DNA of 5,799 nt, from contig CAAHEL010000007.1 in the NCBI GenBank assembly GCA_900772445.1, positions 1 through 5,799 of the forward strand, written 5' to 3'. Position numbers and translations under genes: made by a program. Source of the stretch: Bacilli bacterium (GTDB lineage: Bacteria > Bacillota_I > Bacilli_A > RF39 > UBA660). Below are positions 5,661 to 5,799 of this stretch, in pieces. The notes beneath the pieces are model-generated. The model was not told the DNA's origin and did not search any database. It saw only the letters and a program-made list of their open reading frames with translations. Positions within the stretch are counted from its first letter, which is position 1; every line of letters begins with the position of its first letter.

Positions 5661-5799
5661 TTAATTTTCTTTATTAAATAATTCTTCTACAATTAAATCT
5701 TTTGAATGTAGATTATTATTCTTACCTAATAATAAGTTTTCATAGAATTTAATTAAGAAGCTATTATCTTGTTTTATATTTAAATAATTATTAAAATAA
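5661..5799 (-). CDS. C-terminal fragment of an unrecognised protein, cut by the window edge
   Basis: A minus-strand frame is open from the window edge for 45 codons to TAA at 5661-5663. It reads YFNNYLNIKQDNSF at the visible start and ends LIVEELFNKEN. The other two minus-strand frames here contain many stops, and the composition (alternating charged and hydrophobic residues, helical in look) suits a real soluble protein tail. No motif identifies the family. It lies directly upstream of the decayed collagen-like gene on the same strand, and I see no clear terminator between them. The rest of the gene is outside the window. Confidence 0.55.
   Translation of the reverse strand, partial: YFNNYLNIKQDNSFLIKFYENLLLGKNNNLHSKDLIVEELFNKEN

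Noticed and set aside
1..5799. CRISPR array, tRNA, rRNA or insertion sequence
   Set aside because: I found no regularly spaced direct repeats, no cloverleaf-like segment, no transposase motifs and no paired terminal inverted repeats. The only inverted repeats seen are terminators, the operator and one short palindrome.

Overview
This is a very AT-rich window of an ordinary bacterial chromosome. The organism is probably a low-GC Bacillota, perhaps one of the small-genome gut Bacilli. The reasons are the strong A/T codon bias, canonical AGGAGG-type ribosome binding sites, sigma-A-like promoters, short U-tract terminators and a CadC-type metal regulator. It builds a peptidoglycan wall, because it carries a D,D-carboxypeptidase. 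TGA works as a stop here (it ends arsR and overlaps the next start) and tryptophan is encoded by TGG, so the standard bacterial code applies. The lineage is an inference; no marker gene is present.

Layout: nearly everything is on the minus strand, so I describe it from high to low coordinates. At the right edge (5661-5799) is the C-terminal end of an unrecognised protein. Next comes a decayed collagen-like surface-protein gene (4811 to about 5648), broken by four stop codons and two one-base deletions. A 13-bp inverted-repeat terminator (4775-4809) separates it from a tiny plus-strand ORF remnant (4664-4777), which has an excellent Shine-Dalgarno but ACG where the start codon should be. Then comes an intact stand-alone N-formylglutamate amidohydrolase-family gene (3766-4512) with its own promoter and terminator.

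The clearest functional unit is the metal-resistance operon at 1233-3720. A near-consensus promoter is followed at its predicted start site by a perfect 9-4-9 palindromic operator. The regulator (CadC/CzrA-like ArsR family) comes next, and its stop codon overlaps the start of a Zn/Cd/Pb-type P1B-ATPase. The expected logic is that excess Zn(II), Cd(II) or Pb(II) releases the repressor and both proteins are made, with the pump exporting the metal. The operon ends in a UACG-tetraloop terminator. A DacA/DacF-type D,D-carboxypeptidase (20-1165, GTG start) follows, with part of its terminator at the left edge.

I see no new multi-gene system. The points most worth a second look are the regulator's two complete candidate metal sites, the stepwise loss of glycine codons in the collagen-like pseudogene, and the short ORF with the missing start.
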